Program-made: the position numbers and the translations under genes | NCBI GenBank assembly: GCA_900546795.1 | Contig: UREG01000005.1 | Span: 1-39,924, forward strand | Source of the DNA: an uncultured Veillonellaceae bacterium | GTDB lineage: Bacteria; Bacillota; Negativicutes; Veillonellales; Megasphaeraceae | Direction: 5' to 3' | DNA length: 39,924 bases | Shown here: in pieces, positions 23,441-32,361 of the stretch | Layout of the letters: every line of letters begins with the position of its first letter | How positions within the stretch are numbered: position 1 is the first letter of the stretch | The notes under the pieces: model-generated | The model's input: the letters and a program-made list of their open reading frames with translations, nothing else | Told to the model about the DNA's origin: nothing | The model's database searches: none

Positions 23441-23681
23441 TTTAACTGTTGCCAATGTTGCCAAAGTTGCCCATTTTTCCCTATATACTAAAATAAGCAT
23501 TTAGAGAGGAAATAGTATATAGCCCTCGCGTGTATATACGCGCGCGTATACTCTCTATTCTATATATTTCATATATATAGTAATAATTGGCAACATAGGC
23601 AACAACATATCCTCAAACCGCTTAAACACTGGGCTCGGAGATGTTGCCAATTGTGTTGCCCATTATATTTAATAGGCAACA
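23441..23681. repeat. 241-bp iteron-rich repeat, copy 1 (putative replication origin)
   Basis: A non-coding sequence repeated at 34963-35203 with only three mismatches (23616, 23635, 23637). It has three tandem 9-bp units GTTGCCnAn at 23448-23474, two in inverted orientation at 23587-23603 (GGCAAC), two more GTTGCC at 23643 and 23655 and one GGCAAC at 23675: eight copies in all. In the middle are a perfect 16-bp palindrome TATACGCGCGCGTATA (23535-23550) and an AT-rich tract (23558-23585). Iterons, palindrome and AT tract beside a primase gene resemble a phage origin; this function is inferred. Confidence 0.7.
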
Positions 23682-23682
23682 T

Positions 23683-26082
23683 CTAGCCCGATATTCTGTA
23701 ATATCCTTTTTGTACGCCATATAGATTACCGAAACGCTTTTTCCCCGAAATAGATCGCCACCCCGGAGTGTTTTGCAAGATTGCATTCAGCTCTCTTGCC
23801 TGGGCGTTCGTTAGGTTTTCTTTTTTGCCGCCCAAGGCTTCACACCAAATTTCTAACGTGCAGACCCTATCACGAACCATCACCCCGCCGGGTGCGGCAT
23901 CCTCGTACGATTCCAAATATTCACGACGCTCATATATATCCATACGATTCCAGTTTTCCGGTAATTTTTTATCTAAGTAATCTAATATCAATCCGTATTT
24001 TTCACCGCCTTCTGTGTGCGCTTCCTGCAATTCTTTTGCGGTCGCTCTCACTTCCGGCGAAAGTTCTAAATCCCGTTCGGCCTCCCACCAGTATTTTGCT
24101 TCCGCCCAAATCTGATCGATCTCGTCATCCGGTATTTTTGTCGCATTCCGTTCTATCGGATTTACGCCCACAAATACGGGCCAAAATCGGCGGCCGCCGG
24201 TTCTGTCTTTCAGGAATATACTATCGTTAGTGGTTGCGGCAAATACACACTGCCGTTTATATTCTTCTGTTCTTCTTCCAAACGGCACGCGAAATTTATC
24301 CGACTGCCGAGAAATGAACGCCTTGATAAGTTCGTTGTCTGCTTTCGTTACCGCCTGCATTTCCGCCAATTCGGCGATCCATGTCCCCTGCAGCTGTTCC
24401 ATCGCTTCTTTCCCTTGGATCGACACAATACTGTCATTAAACCAATGCCGGCCTAATTTTGCTAAAATCGTGCTTTTCCCGATACCTTGCGGCCCAGACA
24501 ACACCAAACACGGGTCAAACTTAATGCCAGGCACTAAAATTCGTGCTACAGCAGCCTTTAAATGCTGTTTTGTGACTTCTCGGTTGTATAATGTATCTTC
24601 TGCCCCTAAATACTCTATATACAGCCGTTCTAAACGGGGTATCTCATCCCAGACCAACCCGTCCAGATAGTTCCGTACCGGGTGATACCCATTTAGAGCC
24701 ATCACTTCGATCAGAGCATCGTCAATCACGCCGCGGCCGGTAATGCCGTATACCCGCGACAGGTAATTACGCAAAGACGCATCATCGGAATCCCGCCATA
24801 ATCGATCTGCTCCCATTTTACGCCAAGGCAGATCCCGTTTTAGCGTGGCCCGGTGTGAAAATTCATCCGTGCCGAATGCGTTTTTTAACGCCGGGTCATT
24901 GGTTAGGATCAGAATCAGATTACTAGCAGTCGTTAATATTTTCGGATTTCTCCCTCCGGAACGCTCTAATTGTTCCAGCCACGCGGTGTTGTCTTCCAGC
25001 AACGTATCATCCCATGCGGCGCTGATCCGTTCATTGTCTTCTCGGTGATATTCTGCCATCACTGCCGCATCCCGTCGGCACAGCTCCATCATCGCCGTAT
25101 ATGAAGGGAGTCGGTTAACCGGCGTCCCCTCTTCCACGTCCTCATCTTGCTCTCCGAATCGGTGCAGGCGAACTAAGTCAAACGCGTTACACAGCTTCCC
25201 TGACGTGATATCCGTACCGTGATGGCTGTAAGCAAACACACCATCGTAAATTACCAGCCCGCCAACCGCACTGCCGGCGGTATAGGTGTACCGGTTTTCT
25301 ACCGCACAAGGCTCGTAGATCTCTCCTAAAAAGGCCTCAATTGCTTCCGGTATCGTGTACACCCGGTTAAACGCGCCGATGATCCCCGGCTTTTCCGTCG
25401 GTTCTCCCTGCTTTTTAGTGGCTCTTGCGACAATACTGTCTTCTATAGTGGAAGTCGGCCATAAACTCATATCCCGCCAATCTGCATAGCTAGCCAGCAC
25501 GGTCTCCGGATTCAATAGTTGGCTATTTTCTTTTTGCTGACACTCGAAATAATACGCACTGTCAACCGGTACCGATGGCCAATACATCATGCGTTCCGGC
25601 GCATAGGTCGTTGGATCGAAATGCTCCATACCAATCTCATAGGCTATTTTGCGAGAAACAGCTTGGTATTGTTCCGCGCTTACCTTATCGACAAGCGGGA
25701 TAATCAGCCGATATCGCGGCGACTGTTTCGTATGGCTGTGGGTAGAGTATATACAGTATTCCGCGTCCGCCAACACGCGCCGGGCTGTATCCAGAAACCC
25801 ATCTCCCGGACTGTCGGCGTCAAGGCTGACGAGCTGCCGATACCGCACATTCCGCTTTAGCCGGCGGCCGCCTGCCAGATACCCGCCGACAAACCCGCCG
25901 ATGTCCTTGCGGGCATCTCGTTCTGCTTTTTTCATCGCTTTGTACTCGGCTACGGTTTCACCGGTTTTGGTTGGATTTTTCAATTTTTCCAATAAGTCAT
26001 GCCACGTACAAGTGCTGTTTTTCCATTGCTTGCTCTTCCGGCTCGGAGCCGTAGCCAGCATGAAATCTATATTAGGACGCAA
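23683..26082 (-). CDS. Bifunctional primase / VapE-type (D5-like) replication protein
   Basis: Large replication protein (799 aa). The N-terminal 200 residues resemble a prim-pol domain (RYRQLVSLDADSPGDGF; SPRYRLIIPLVDKVSAEQYQ; YAPERMMYWPSV). From about residue 430 there is a virulence-associated E-type helicase/ATPase: Walker A GPQGIGKSTIL near 530, IQGKEAMEQLQGTWIAELAE, then RQSDKFRVPFGRRTEEYKRQ and CVFAATTNDSIFLKDRTGGR. It unwinds and primes DNA during phage replication. Start is TTG behind GGAGGCC. The stop abuts the iteron-rich repeat. It shares 11 bases with the next upstream gene. Confidence 0.93.
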   Translation of the reverse strand: MRPNIDFMLATAPSRKSKQWKNSTCTWHDLLEKLKNPTKTGETVAEYKAMKKAERDARKDIGGFVGGYLAGGRRLKRNVRYRQLVSLDADSPGDGFLDTARRVLADAEYCIYSTHSHTKQSPRYRLIIPLVDKVSAEQYQAVSRKIAYEIGMEHFDPTTYAPERMMYWPSVPVDSAYYFECQQKENSQLLNPETVLASYADWRDMSLWPTSTIEDSIVARATKKQGEPTEKPGIIGAFNRVYTIPEAIEAFLGEIYEPCAVENRYTYTAGSAVGGLVIYDGVFAYSHHGTDITSGKLCNAFDLVRLHRFGEQDEDVEEGTPVNRLPSYTAMMELCRRDAAVMAEYHREDNERISAAWDDTLLEDNTAWLEQLERSGGRNPKILTTASNLILILTNDPALKNAFGTDEFSHRATLKRDLPWRKMGADRLWRDSDDASLRNYLSRVYGITGRGVIDDALIEVMALNGYHPVRNYLDGLVWDEIPRLERLYIEYLGAEDTLYNREVTKQHLKAAVARILVPGIKFDPCLVLSGPQGIGKSTILAKLGRHWFNDSIVSIQGKEAMEQLQGTWIAELAEMQAVTKADNELIKAFISRQSDKFRVPFGRRTEEYKRQCVFAATTNDSIFLKDRTGGRRFWPVFVGVNPIERNATKIPDDEIDQIWAEAKYWWEAERDLELSPEVRATAKELQEAHTEGGEKYGLILDYLDKKLPENWNRMDIYERREYLESYEDAAPGGVMVRDRVCTLEIWCEALGGKKENLTNAQARELNAILQNTPGWRSISGKKRFGNLYGVQKGYYRISG

Positions 26083-27718
26083 CGGCCTCCCCTCCTACTG
26101 TTATATCTGTAGTGTCAATACGCAGCCGACTGATCTGTGCGTATTGCAATATATTCCGGTTTAACGTTTCATTTTTTCTCACCGGTACGTTACAATCTAA
26201 TTTCGCTTGTACGATAGCGCCGTCACGTATCTCCAAGCACATCACAGTTTCCTTATCCTGCTGAGCCCATACGATCGTCACTCGTTTATCCAGAACTCGC
26301 TCCCGATATGTATTCACGCAGTTATGCAGGTTTCGTCCCAGGCGATACAAGGTTGCCGTGTCCGTGGGCAGTCGGTACGTTACTCCGTCTACTACTTGCT
26401 GCCAAGCTGCTTCTTCCCGGTTGTATGTAAGTTTGATATTCTTATGCTTCTGTTGGTTATACGCTTCCGCTACCGCGTCATGGAGCCTTGCCAACGGTAT
26501 ACGACGCAGCATCAGTTCTTCATACACTGGTTTGGCCAACAACTGGATCGTAAGTGCCGTGTCTCGTACCTCCCAGGTATCATATTCCGCCAGCAGCCTG
26601 AGCAACCGCTCTTCTCCTATCCAGTCTCGCAGACGCGCACACCCGTCGGTGTAAACTAAAGCTTGCCATCGAGCAGAGCCTATGCCATCCTCATCTATAT
26701 GCAATCGGCTAATACTGTTGCGCAGTCGATCTGTATTGTGAAACACCTGACAGAGATACTGCGTTGTCAGCCAATGTCGAACAGGGAGCTTCGCCACCAA
26801 CGCCATAATGCTCTTTTTCTCCGGTGCTCCTAACGCCCTAGCCAGCGTGCGGATATAAGGAGCCTTCGGTCCGTTTTCATACAACGCCTGCATAACAGGT
26901 TTGTATACATCTGCACCTGTCTTCTCGCCCAATGTTGAATATGCCGGGCCGTCCGAGACGCGCAGCGCCCAGATTAGATTTTGCAGTCCAGCCAGATAGC
27001 CCTTTTTCCCACTAGCTGGTACGTACAGGTTGAGCACTTTATGCCCAACCTTTTTTTCCAGCATTGCGGCATGGCATGTTCTTACTTTTCGCAAAAACTC
27101 CACTATCGCTGCTTTCTTATCTTTCGCCCCACTGCTGTTATGTAATAAATCAAACACAGTATGGCACCATGCCAGATCGCCGCGCTCTACATTGCGCATA
27201 TAGGGTCCGGGAAGCAGTTCTGCTGTCTTCGCGTTGGTTGTGCCGTACTGTTGTATATACCACGTCCGACGAGCCCTGAAATCAAAGCGTATCCGACCCC
27301 GCACCCGCCGCGCCGGCTGCAAATATATCCCGACTCCAAGCGCCTCCGGCACAACCTGGACCGGCGTATACGACATCTCTATATCCAGCCGCTCTCTCCC
27401 TGTATACGCTCTCAGCGTTATATTATCGACGGGAATTGGACCGTCCGCCTGCATAGGGGTAATCGTATGCACCCTGTTTGTGCCGATCTGCTCGCCGCAA
27501 ACAGGACAATATAGATGGTCTCCCCGCCAATAAACCGAACCGGGGCCGCTATACATTTCGTCCCAACATCCTCGAAACCAGGCGCTTTCCACTCTTTTAT
27601 TTTGGCAATTATGCCAAGTAACCGCATTATTACTCCACGGGACTATCTTCGCACCGTCAGTATGATACCGCACAGCCTCAAACAGCCGCGGAATGTGTAC
27701 ATCAGCAATTAGTTTCAT
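26072..27718 (-). CDS. PcfJ-like protein
   Basis: A 548-residue protein whose C-terminal third carries the PcfJ-like core: YRLPTDTATLYRLGRNLHNC then VNTYRERVLDKRVTIVWAQQ, ETVMCLEIRDGAIVQAKLDC and NETLNRNILQYAQISRL. The N-terminal part has CPVCGEQIG, one pair of a possible zinc ribbon. PcfJ proteins occur on conjugative plasmids and phages; their biochemical role is not settled, and this copy sits in the replication cluster. The open frame allows GTG at 27727, but ATG 27718 has AGGTGG five bases upstream. Confidence 0.8.
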   Translation of the reverse strand: MKLIADVHIPRLFEAVRYHTDGAKIVPWSNNAVTWHNCQNKRVESAWFRGCWDEMYSGPGSVYWRGDHLYCPVCGEQIGTNRVHTITPMQADGPIPVDNITLRAYTGRERLDIEMSYTPVQVVPEALGVGIYLQPARRVRGRIRFDFRARRTWYIQQYGTTNAKTAELLPGPYMRNVERGDLAWCHTVFDLLHNSSGAKDKKAAIVEFLRKVRTCHAAMLEKKVGHKVLNLYVPASGKKGYLAGLQNLIWALRVSDGPAYSTLGEKTGADVYKPVMQALYENGPKAPYIRTLARALGAPEKKSIMALVAKLPVRHWLTTQYLCQVFHNTDRLRNSISRLHIDEDGIGSARWQALVYTDGCARLRDWIGEERLLRLLAEYDTWEVRDTALTIQLLAKPVYEELMLRRIPLARLHDAVAEAYNQQKHKNIKLTYNREEAAWQQVVDGVTYRLPTDTATLYRLGRNLHNCVNTYRERVLDKRVTIVWAQQDKETVMCLEIRDGAIVQAKLDCNVPVRKNETLNRNILQYAQISRLRIDTTDITVGGEAVAS

Positions 27719-27727
27719 CGCAGCCAC

Positions 27728-28012
27728 CTAGAACAGATCATCAATATCGGTGTCTACCGTTTCCGCAACTTGTTCCTTCGGCTCCGTTTTCTTCCGGCTC
27801 CGTTTTGGTTTTTCTTCTTTTTTCACTTCCTCCGGAGCGGGCTTCTTTTCTTCCAATGCGGCCAGTACTTCCTGACAAGCTATGATGCATCCGTCACAAT
27901 ACGCAATACCGCGCTGTACTCGTTCGCTTTCCTGATCCCTGCCTTCCAATACTTCTTTCATCTGCTGTGCGAATGAAATTTGTTGTTTTATCGCTGCTTC
28001 GTTCAGTTTCAT
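27728..28012 (-). CDS. Hypothetical acidic/coiled-coil phage protein
   Basis: A 94-residue protein: a helical N-terminal part (IKQQISFAQQMKEVLEGRDQ, and CDGCIIACQEVLAALEE with three cysteines) followed by an E/K/P-rich low-complexity tail ending DTDIDDLF. The acidic aromatic-ended tail is reminiscent of proteins that bind SSB or polymerase, but this is only a resemblance. AAGGAGCG ribosome binding site before ATG. It lies between polymerase and the PcfJ-like gene. Confidence 0.65.
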   Translation of the reverse strand: MKLNEAAIKQQISFAQQMKEVLEGRDQESERVQRGIAYCDGCIIACQEVLAALEEKKPAPEEVKKEEKPKRSRKKTEPKEQVAETVDTDIDDLF

Positions 28013-28026
28013 TTTTATTCGCTCCT

Positions 28027-30006
28027 TTAATCTTTCATGTAATATTTTGTCTCAAATCCTGCCGCATTCGTAATCAATCCCTGATTCCACGATTCTTTCT
28101 GCCGCATAATCCCGATAACATCAGCCAAACTGCCTTCGCCTTCCGGCGCCTCAATTACTACCTCATCATGTATATGCATTACGATTTTGTAGCCGGCTTT
28201 ATCTAACCGCAGCATAGCCGCTGCCAGGCAATCTCGAGCCACAGCCTGCACAATGTTCTCCACTAGCTTTCCGCCATAAGTCTCCAATTGTTCCCACTTC
28301 CCGGAAGTCTGATTAACTCCGGTATACATAATAGATTCTCGCCCCCATCGATCTTGCCCAAAAGTAGGGCGGGTATATACCAGATGCCTCCCCGATGGGA
28401 GCTCGATGAACATCGCGCCGTGAGCGACACGGAACGTAACGCCTTGCCGGATCCGCACCGGAACCCGCTCCCGCAGCGCCCTTTTTGCGGCGGAATCCAC
28501 ATCGTACCAAAACCTTACGATTTTAGGCGACGCCTTACGCCAGCGTGTTACCATATCCGGCAGGTCCTCCTCCGGAATGCCCATAGACAACGCCCCCATC
28601 GCAATAAGTGCTGCAGGCCCTCCGCCATACCCGAGAGCCAGCTCCGCCACCTTTCCTTTTTGGCGCAGAGCGTAGTTCTCATGGCCATGCACGATGGTTT
28701 CTACCGGCACATGAAACATCTGCGCTGCGGAAGCTTCATAGATCTTGCCCGTATCCGCAAACACAGCCTGCCGCCAGCTCTCCCCTGCCATCCAGGCAAT
28801 GACACGAGCCTCAATAGCCGAGTAGTCGGCCACGATAAATCGGCTGCCTTTTTCTGCCACAAGTGCCGTGCGGATGAGTTGCGAGAGAATATCCGGCACA
28901 TTGTCGTAACACATCGCCAGCAGCTCTACATCTCCGGTCTTCACAATCTCCCGAGCCGTATCTAGTCCATCTCCCTCGAGATAGTTCCGCGGAAGGTTGT
29001 GCAGCTGGACAATACGTCCGGCCCATCGACCGGTACGACTCGCGCCGTAAAATTGAAACATACCGTGACAGCGCCCTTCTTTGGTTACTGCCGCCTTCAT
29101 AGTCTGGTATTTTTTTATGCTCGATTTCCCAAGCATCTGCCGTATCTGCAGCACCCGCTGCACATCTTCTGCCGGATTTTCGGCTAATAGTTCGGTAACA
29201 TCGGCTTTTGTCAGCCCCGGTATCGTTTTATTCAAGCGTTTTTCCAGCCAAGTTTTTAGCTGCGCAATACTGTTTGGGTTTTCCAGCCCTGTGATTTCAC
29301 CCGCTTCCGCCAATAGCATTTCTTGGTGTTTTGCGTTGATTTTCAGCACCGCGTCTACCATCTGTGTGTCAATAGCGGTACCTGCGGCATTAATCCGTTG
29401 ATCCATCAGCCAGTACTCGTGTTCTATCGGCGACGGTGCCAACAACCCCAGCCGTTTCCGTATCGCCATCTCGACTACAACATCTTGTCGGCAATAATCC
29501 TGGAACTCAGCCCATTTCTCCGGAGCGTGTTCCGGCAAGTTTCTTGTCCGACCCCCGTTGGCTTTTGTCGGCTTGCAAGGTTTCGAAAAATATCGTATCA
29601 GCGCCGCGCCTCTTGCGTCTTTCTTCTTATCTTCCGAAAACCCCAGTGCTTTCGCCACTTTTCCCAAACTAGCCGGCAAGGAATTGTATAGCGCCAATAC
29701 GCTTGTGCATTCCCAGCAGTCTACCGGCATATCCGGATACAATGTCCTCAAGCAGTTGATTTCGAATGCTGCGTTAAATGCTGTCTTGGTTATTTCGGTA
29801 TCAAAAAGTGCCCGCCGTACACGGTCAGGCACTTCTTCTTTTGTCAGATCTACGCAGACAACTTCTTCGCCGTCAAAGCAATACGCCATCAGCAGGATCT
29901 GGAAGTCCGGCGCGTCTACATACCGGTACACGCCGAACTTAATGTCCACGCTGGAATAGGTTTCCAAATCAATCGCCAAAGATGTCGTCTTCGTCTTCTT
30001 CGTCAT
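28027..30006 (-). CDS. Family A DNA polymerase (phage PolA-like)
   Basis: Phage replicative polymerase (659 aa) with an N-terminal 3'-5' exonuclease (LAIDLETYSSVDI, D-x-E near residue 14; KTAFNAAFEINCLRTLYPDM; YCRQDVVVEMAIRKRLGLL). The pol domain has motif A ADYSAIEARVIAWMAG near 393, an O-helix-like RQKGKVAELALGYGGG, and motif C HIHDEVVIEAPEG near 612. There is no 5' nuclease. The start is ATG 30006 (GAGG nine bases upstream) and overlaps the DUF2815 gene by 38 bases, whose acidic tail is encoded in the other frame. This overlap implies tight coupling. Confidence 0.94.
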   Translation of the reverse strand: MTKKTKTTSLAIDLETYSSVDIKFGVYRYVDAPDFQILLMAYCFDGEEVVCVDLTKEEVPDRVRRALFDTEITKTAFNAAFEINCLRTLYPDMPVDCWECTSVLALYNSLPASLGKVAKALGFSEDKKKDARGAALIRYFSKPCKPTKANGGRTRNLPEHAPEKWAEFQDYCRQDVVVEMAIRKRLGLLAPSPIEHEYWLMDQRINAAGTAIDTQMVDAVLKINAKHQEMLLAEAGEITGLENPNSIAQLKTWLEKRLNKTIPGLTKADVTELLAENPAEDVQRVLQIRQMLGKSSIKKYQTMKAAVTKEGRCHGMFQFYGASRTGRWAGRIVQLHNLPRNYLEGDGLDTAREIVKTGDVELLAMCYDNVPDILSQLIRTALVAEKGSRFIVADYSAIEARVIAWMAGESWRQAVFADTGKIYEASAAQMFHVPVETIVHGHENYALRQKGKVAELALGYGGGPAALIAMGALSMGIPEEDLPDMVTRWRKASPKIVRFWYDVDSAAKRALRERVPVRIRQGVTFRVAHGAMFIELPSGRHLVYTRPTFGQDRWGRESIMYTGVNQTSGKWEQLETYGGKLVENIVQAVARDCLAAAMLRLDKAGYKIVMHIHDEVVIEAPEGEGSLADVIGIMRQKESWNQGLITNAAGFETKYYMKD

Positions 30007-30529
30007 CACCCAAATCCTCGAAATCTGTATCCGTCACCAGGGCAGATGTAAGCGGTTCGCCATCAGATAGTTTTCTAATGCCGCCAAGTCCTACGCCAAT
30101 CCCTTTGTTGCCGTTGGAGTTGTAGGCGAACAAGGTGATAACGGCCTGCGCATAGCAACCGCTATACACTTCAGAGTGATCCAGTATTTCGTTTTTGTTT
30201 TTATCTACAATACGTGGCGGGTGCGATGCCGGACTATTCGCATTCAAGAACATCATATTTTCGTATGCTGGATCGCCTTCTCTGTCCACGTCACCATCAC
30301 GCAGCGGGATTCGGATTCCGGCGGTTTTTCCGCCCCACACCTGCTTTGCTTCCGGATCTTCCCGCAACGCTTTGATTGCCTGCTTAATTTTTGCTTCCGT
30401 TGCGGAGCCTTTCGGGATAATCAGTGATACGCTAAACTTCTCCCGCCCGCTCTGATCTGGTTTCGGTTCCCACACATTCGCATAGCTAAGACGTACTTTT
30501 CCTGTACTGATTTTTATTGATTTTGCCAT
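29969..30529 (-). CDS. DUF2815 protein (putative ssDNA-binding protein)
   Basis: A 186-residue protein of the DUF2815 family, regarded as T7 gp2.5-like single-stranded DNA binding. ISTGKVRLSYANVWEPKPDQ, REKFSVSLIIPKGSATEAKI, KTAGIRIPLRDGDVDREGDP and VYSGCYAQAVITLFAYNSNG are typical. The C-terminus is strongly acidic and ends with an aromatic residue close to the end (DDEEDEDDIFGD), as SSB tails do. Immediately upstream of the polymerase, which fits a role at the fork. Confidence 0.88.
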   Translation of the reverse strand: MAKSIKISTGKVRLSYANVWEPKPDQSGREKFSVSLIIPKGSATEAKIKQAIKALREDPEAKQVWGGKTAGIRIPLRDGDVDREGDPAYENMMFLNANSPASHPPRIVDKNKNEILDHSEVYSGCYAQAVITLFAYNSNGNKGIGVGLGGIRKLSDGEPLTSALVTDTDFEDLGDDEEDEDDIFGD

Positions 30530-31665
30530 TATATTTCCTCCACATCCGTAAAATCATCATCTGTAACAATAGTATCCAGTATTAATTCAGGTCGTTTATC
30601 GGACGCCGCTACCAGCGTAGGCTTGCCTTCCGGCTTTTCCAGTAATCCCTCTAACAGCTCTTCCATCTGCTTTTTACCGATTAGTTTTTGTAAATCCGTG
30701 AGACTGCGCAGAAGCGGTTCCTTCAATACCGCTTCTTTGGCATATCCTGCCTCGGTCAGCCGGTGCACGGCCTCCTCATGGTTGATAATCCTCCGAACAC
30801 TTCGGCCTTCCACCAACTTCATGCCAGGCCACTTGCGCCCCTGCATAGCCTCCTTCAGCGCATATTCTTCCACGGCATCCAGCCACGCCTTGATTTTCTT
30901 CGCCTTGCTTATAATATCAACTATCTCAATATCGCTCAGTTCAGCACCGGTCATATGCAGCGTCACCTCCGATAACATGTATTCCGCCAAAGCCCTGCAC
31001 TTGCCTCGACAGCGACAAAAAATACAATGCTCTCCGGCTTGATGTTCTCCGCAGCCGTCCCAAGCAAGGCGGGCCACAGGCTTGACCGTCTCCCCCCACG
31101 CCAGCAACTCTGTCAAAGAGATTTCTTCCGTAGCCACATTATCTTTTCTAGGTTGTACGATCGTCATCCGCACCCGGTCAAAATCATACATCAAGCCGAA
31201 GATTGACACAGCCCCTAACGCATACAGCCGCATCTGACTATTATTGTCTGCAGTAACGAGAACGCCCTTACCATACTTGAAATCCACCACTTCCACGCAT
31301 TCATCGGAAACCATCACAGCATCCCCTGTGCCAAAACCGTTCGGAACCCAGTCAGAAAAATCCAGCCGCTCCTCGATGCGAATCTCTGCATCCAAAGACG
31401 CTGCCCTAGCCTCGGCCACCTTTTCTAATACGATATCCACATACTCCCGCACGCCGTTCCGCATCTCTTCGTCATCATATTTTGGCTCATCGTAAGACAT
31501 CCCTAAAGCACGGCAGAGCTCTTGCTCCGCAGCCTCATGCGCCCGAGTTCCTTCCGCCGCGGCATCGCTCTCTGAATCCGGAAATTTTGCTTCCCAACGT
31601 GCGGAGGGAGGACAACGTAGCCACCGATGAGAGGAACTGGCTGACAACATCGCGTGTTTAGCCAT
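30529..31665 (-). CDS. DUF2800 protein (RecB/Cas4-like nuclease)
   Basis: A 378-residue protein of the DUF2800 family, related to RecB-type PD-(D/E)XK exonucleases. SSHRWLRCPPSARWEAKFPD then AAAEGTRAHEAAEQELCRAL at the N-terminus is the usual opening; GTGDAVMVSDECVEVVDFKY then GKGVLVTA gives the D and the D-x-K core. HCIFCRCRGKCRALAEYM supplies cysteines that could bind an iron-sulfur cluster. Likely processes ends for phage recombination with DUF2815. ATG shares one base with the preceding stop. Confidence 0.9.
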   Translation of the reverse strand: MAKHAMLSASSSHRWLRCPPSARWEAKFPDSESDAAAEGTRAHEAAEQELCRALGMSYDEPKYDDEEMRNGVREYVDIVLEKVAEARAASLDAEIRIEERLDFSDWVPNGFGTGDAVMVSDECVEVVDFKYGKGVLVTADNNSQMRLYALGAVSIFGLMYDFDRVRMTIVQPRKDNVATEEISLTELLAWGETVKPVARLAWDGCGEHQAGEHCIFCRCRGKCRALAEYMLSEVTLHMTGAELSDIEIVDIISKAKKIKAWLDAVEEYALKEAMQGRKWPGMKLVEGRSVRRIINHEEAVHRLTEAGYAKEAVLKEPLLRSLTDLQKLIGKKQMEELLEGLLEKPEGKPTLVAASDKRPELILDTIVTDDDFTDVEEI

Positions 31666-32068
31666 TCAGCAGACCCTCTAACTCAGGCAGGATCATCTGA
31701 TCCACTTCCGTTACTTTGGTCAGCCCCTTGCCTTCCAGCCATGCCTTAAGGACTTGCTTGTTTTCTGCTTTCTTTACACAGAAGTCTTTTACTTTTTTTC
31801 GCAGTGTAATCTTCTGGTCCTCCTTTAAGGGCTGCGCCGCCGGCTCCGGTACCGCTTCTTCTTTCGACTCTGGTTCTGGCGTCGGTTCTGGCTTATCAGA
31901 TACCTCCGGTGCTGGTTCTGGCGTCGGTGCTTCTGCTTCTGCCGGCTTCGGCTTCCGTGCCTTACTTACCGCCGGCTTTTCCGGTGTAGGTTCTGCGGCC
32001 TCTAACAAGTTTCTTAATTCTTCTTTTAACGCTTCTGTATTTTCTACAACAATCTTCACTTCTATCAT
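31658..32068 (-). CDS. Hypothetical protein with Pro/Glu-rich linker
   Basis: A 136-residue protein of three parts: an N-terminal helix (VKIVVENTEALKEELRNLLE), a low-complexity E/P/A/K linker (residues 27-85, repeating PTPEPxP), and a C-terminal helical domain (ITLRKKVKDFCVKKAENKQV then LKAWLEGKG). Found directly before the recombination nuclease and read with it (8-base overlap). AGGAGGCAGTAATA precedes ATG. Similar linker proteins occur in phage recombination operons, but no function can be assigned. Confidence 0.7.
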   Translation of the reverse strand: MIEVKIVVENTEALKEELRNLLEAAEPTPEKPAVSKARKPKPAEAEAPTPEPAPEVSDKPEPTPEPESKEEAVPEPAAQPLKEDQKITLRKKVKDFCVKKAENKQVLKAWLEGKGLTKVTEVDQMILPELEGLLNG

Positions 32069-32086
32069 TATTACTGCCTCCTGTGG

Positions 32087-32161
32087 TATACTGTTGGTGT
32101 GTGAATGTGCGTTACCGCACGTAGCTTGTTTATGAGTTCCCGCTCATAAACAAGCTTTTTT
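32087..32161 (+). ncRNA. Putative small RNA antisense to the early operon
   Basis: On the plus strand an extended -10 TGGTATACT (TATACT 32087-32092) would start a transcript near 32099. It folds into a small hairpin GTGCG-TTAC-CGCAC (32107-32120) and ends in a strong terminator: perfect 14-bp stem AGCTTGTTTATGAG / CTCATAAACAAGCT (32123-32156) followed by six T. Everything else nearby is transcribed from the minus strand, so the terminator is unexplained by any gene. The -10 overlaps the ribosome binding region of the gene starting at 32068. Confidence 0.5.
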
Positions 32162-32346
32162 CATAATCTGGCAAGCTGCGTAACCGCGATCACCAGCATA
32201 CTGGCCGTAATACAAGCCAGAGATACCAATCCTATTCGGACATAGGTATGGTCATACACCTGCTCACAATCCGCCCAGCCCAGCTTATAAGCGTCTCCTA
32301 GTTCGTGTGATCGATTCACCCAATCTGGTACACTAAGATCTCTCAT
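32161..32346 (-). CDS. Small single-pass membrane protein
   Basis: A 61-residue protein with a polar N-terminus (MRDLSVPDWVNRSHELGDAY) and a C-terminal hydrophobic segment (YVRIGLVSLACITASMLVIA then VTQLARL). The start ATG 32346 follows AAAGGAGGTGAAACCA; a GTG at 32355 is less well spaced. Function unknown. Its stop lies at the edge of the plus-strand terminator of the small RNA, tail to tail. Confidence 0.65.
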   Translation of the reverse strand: MRDLSVPDWVNRSHELGDAYKLGWADCEQVYDHTYVRIGLVSLACITASMLVIAVTQLARL

Positions 32347-32361
32347 TGGTTTCACCTCCTT

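Noticed and set aside
23411..23500. N-terminal extension of the VRR-NUC protein (WATLATLAT)
   Set aside because: It is translation of the iteron repeat; the ATG at 23410 has a good ribosome binding site and family-like start.
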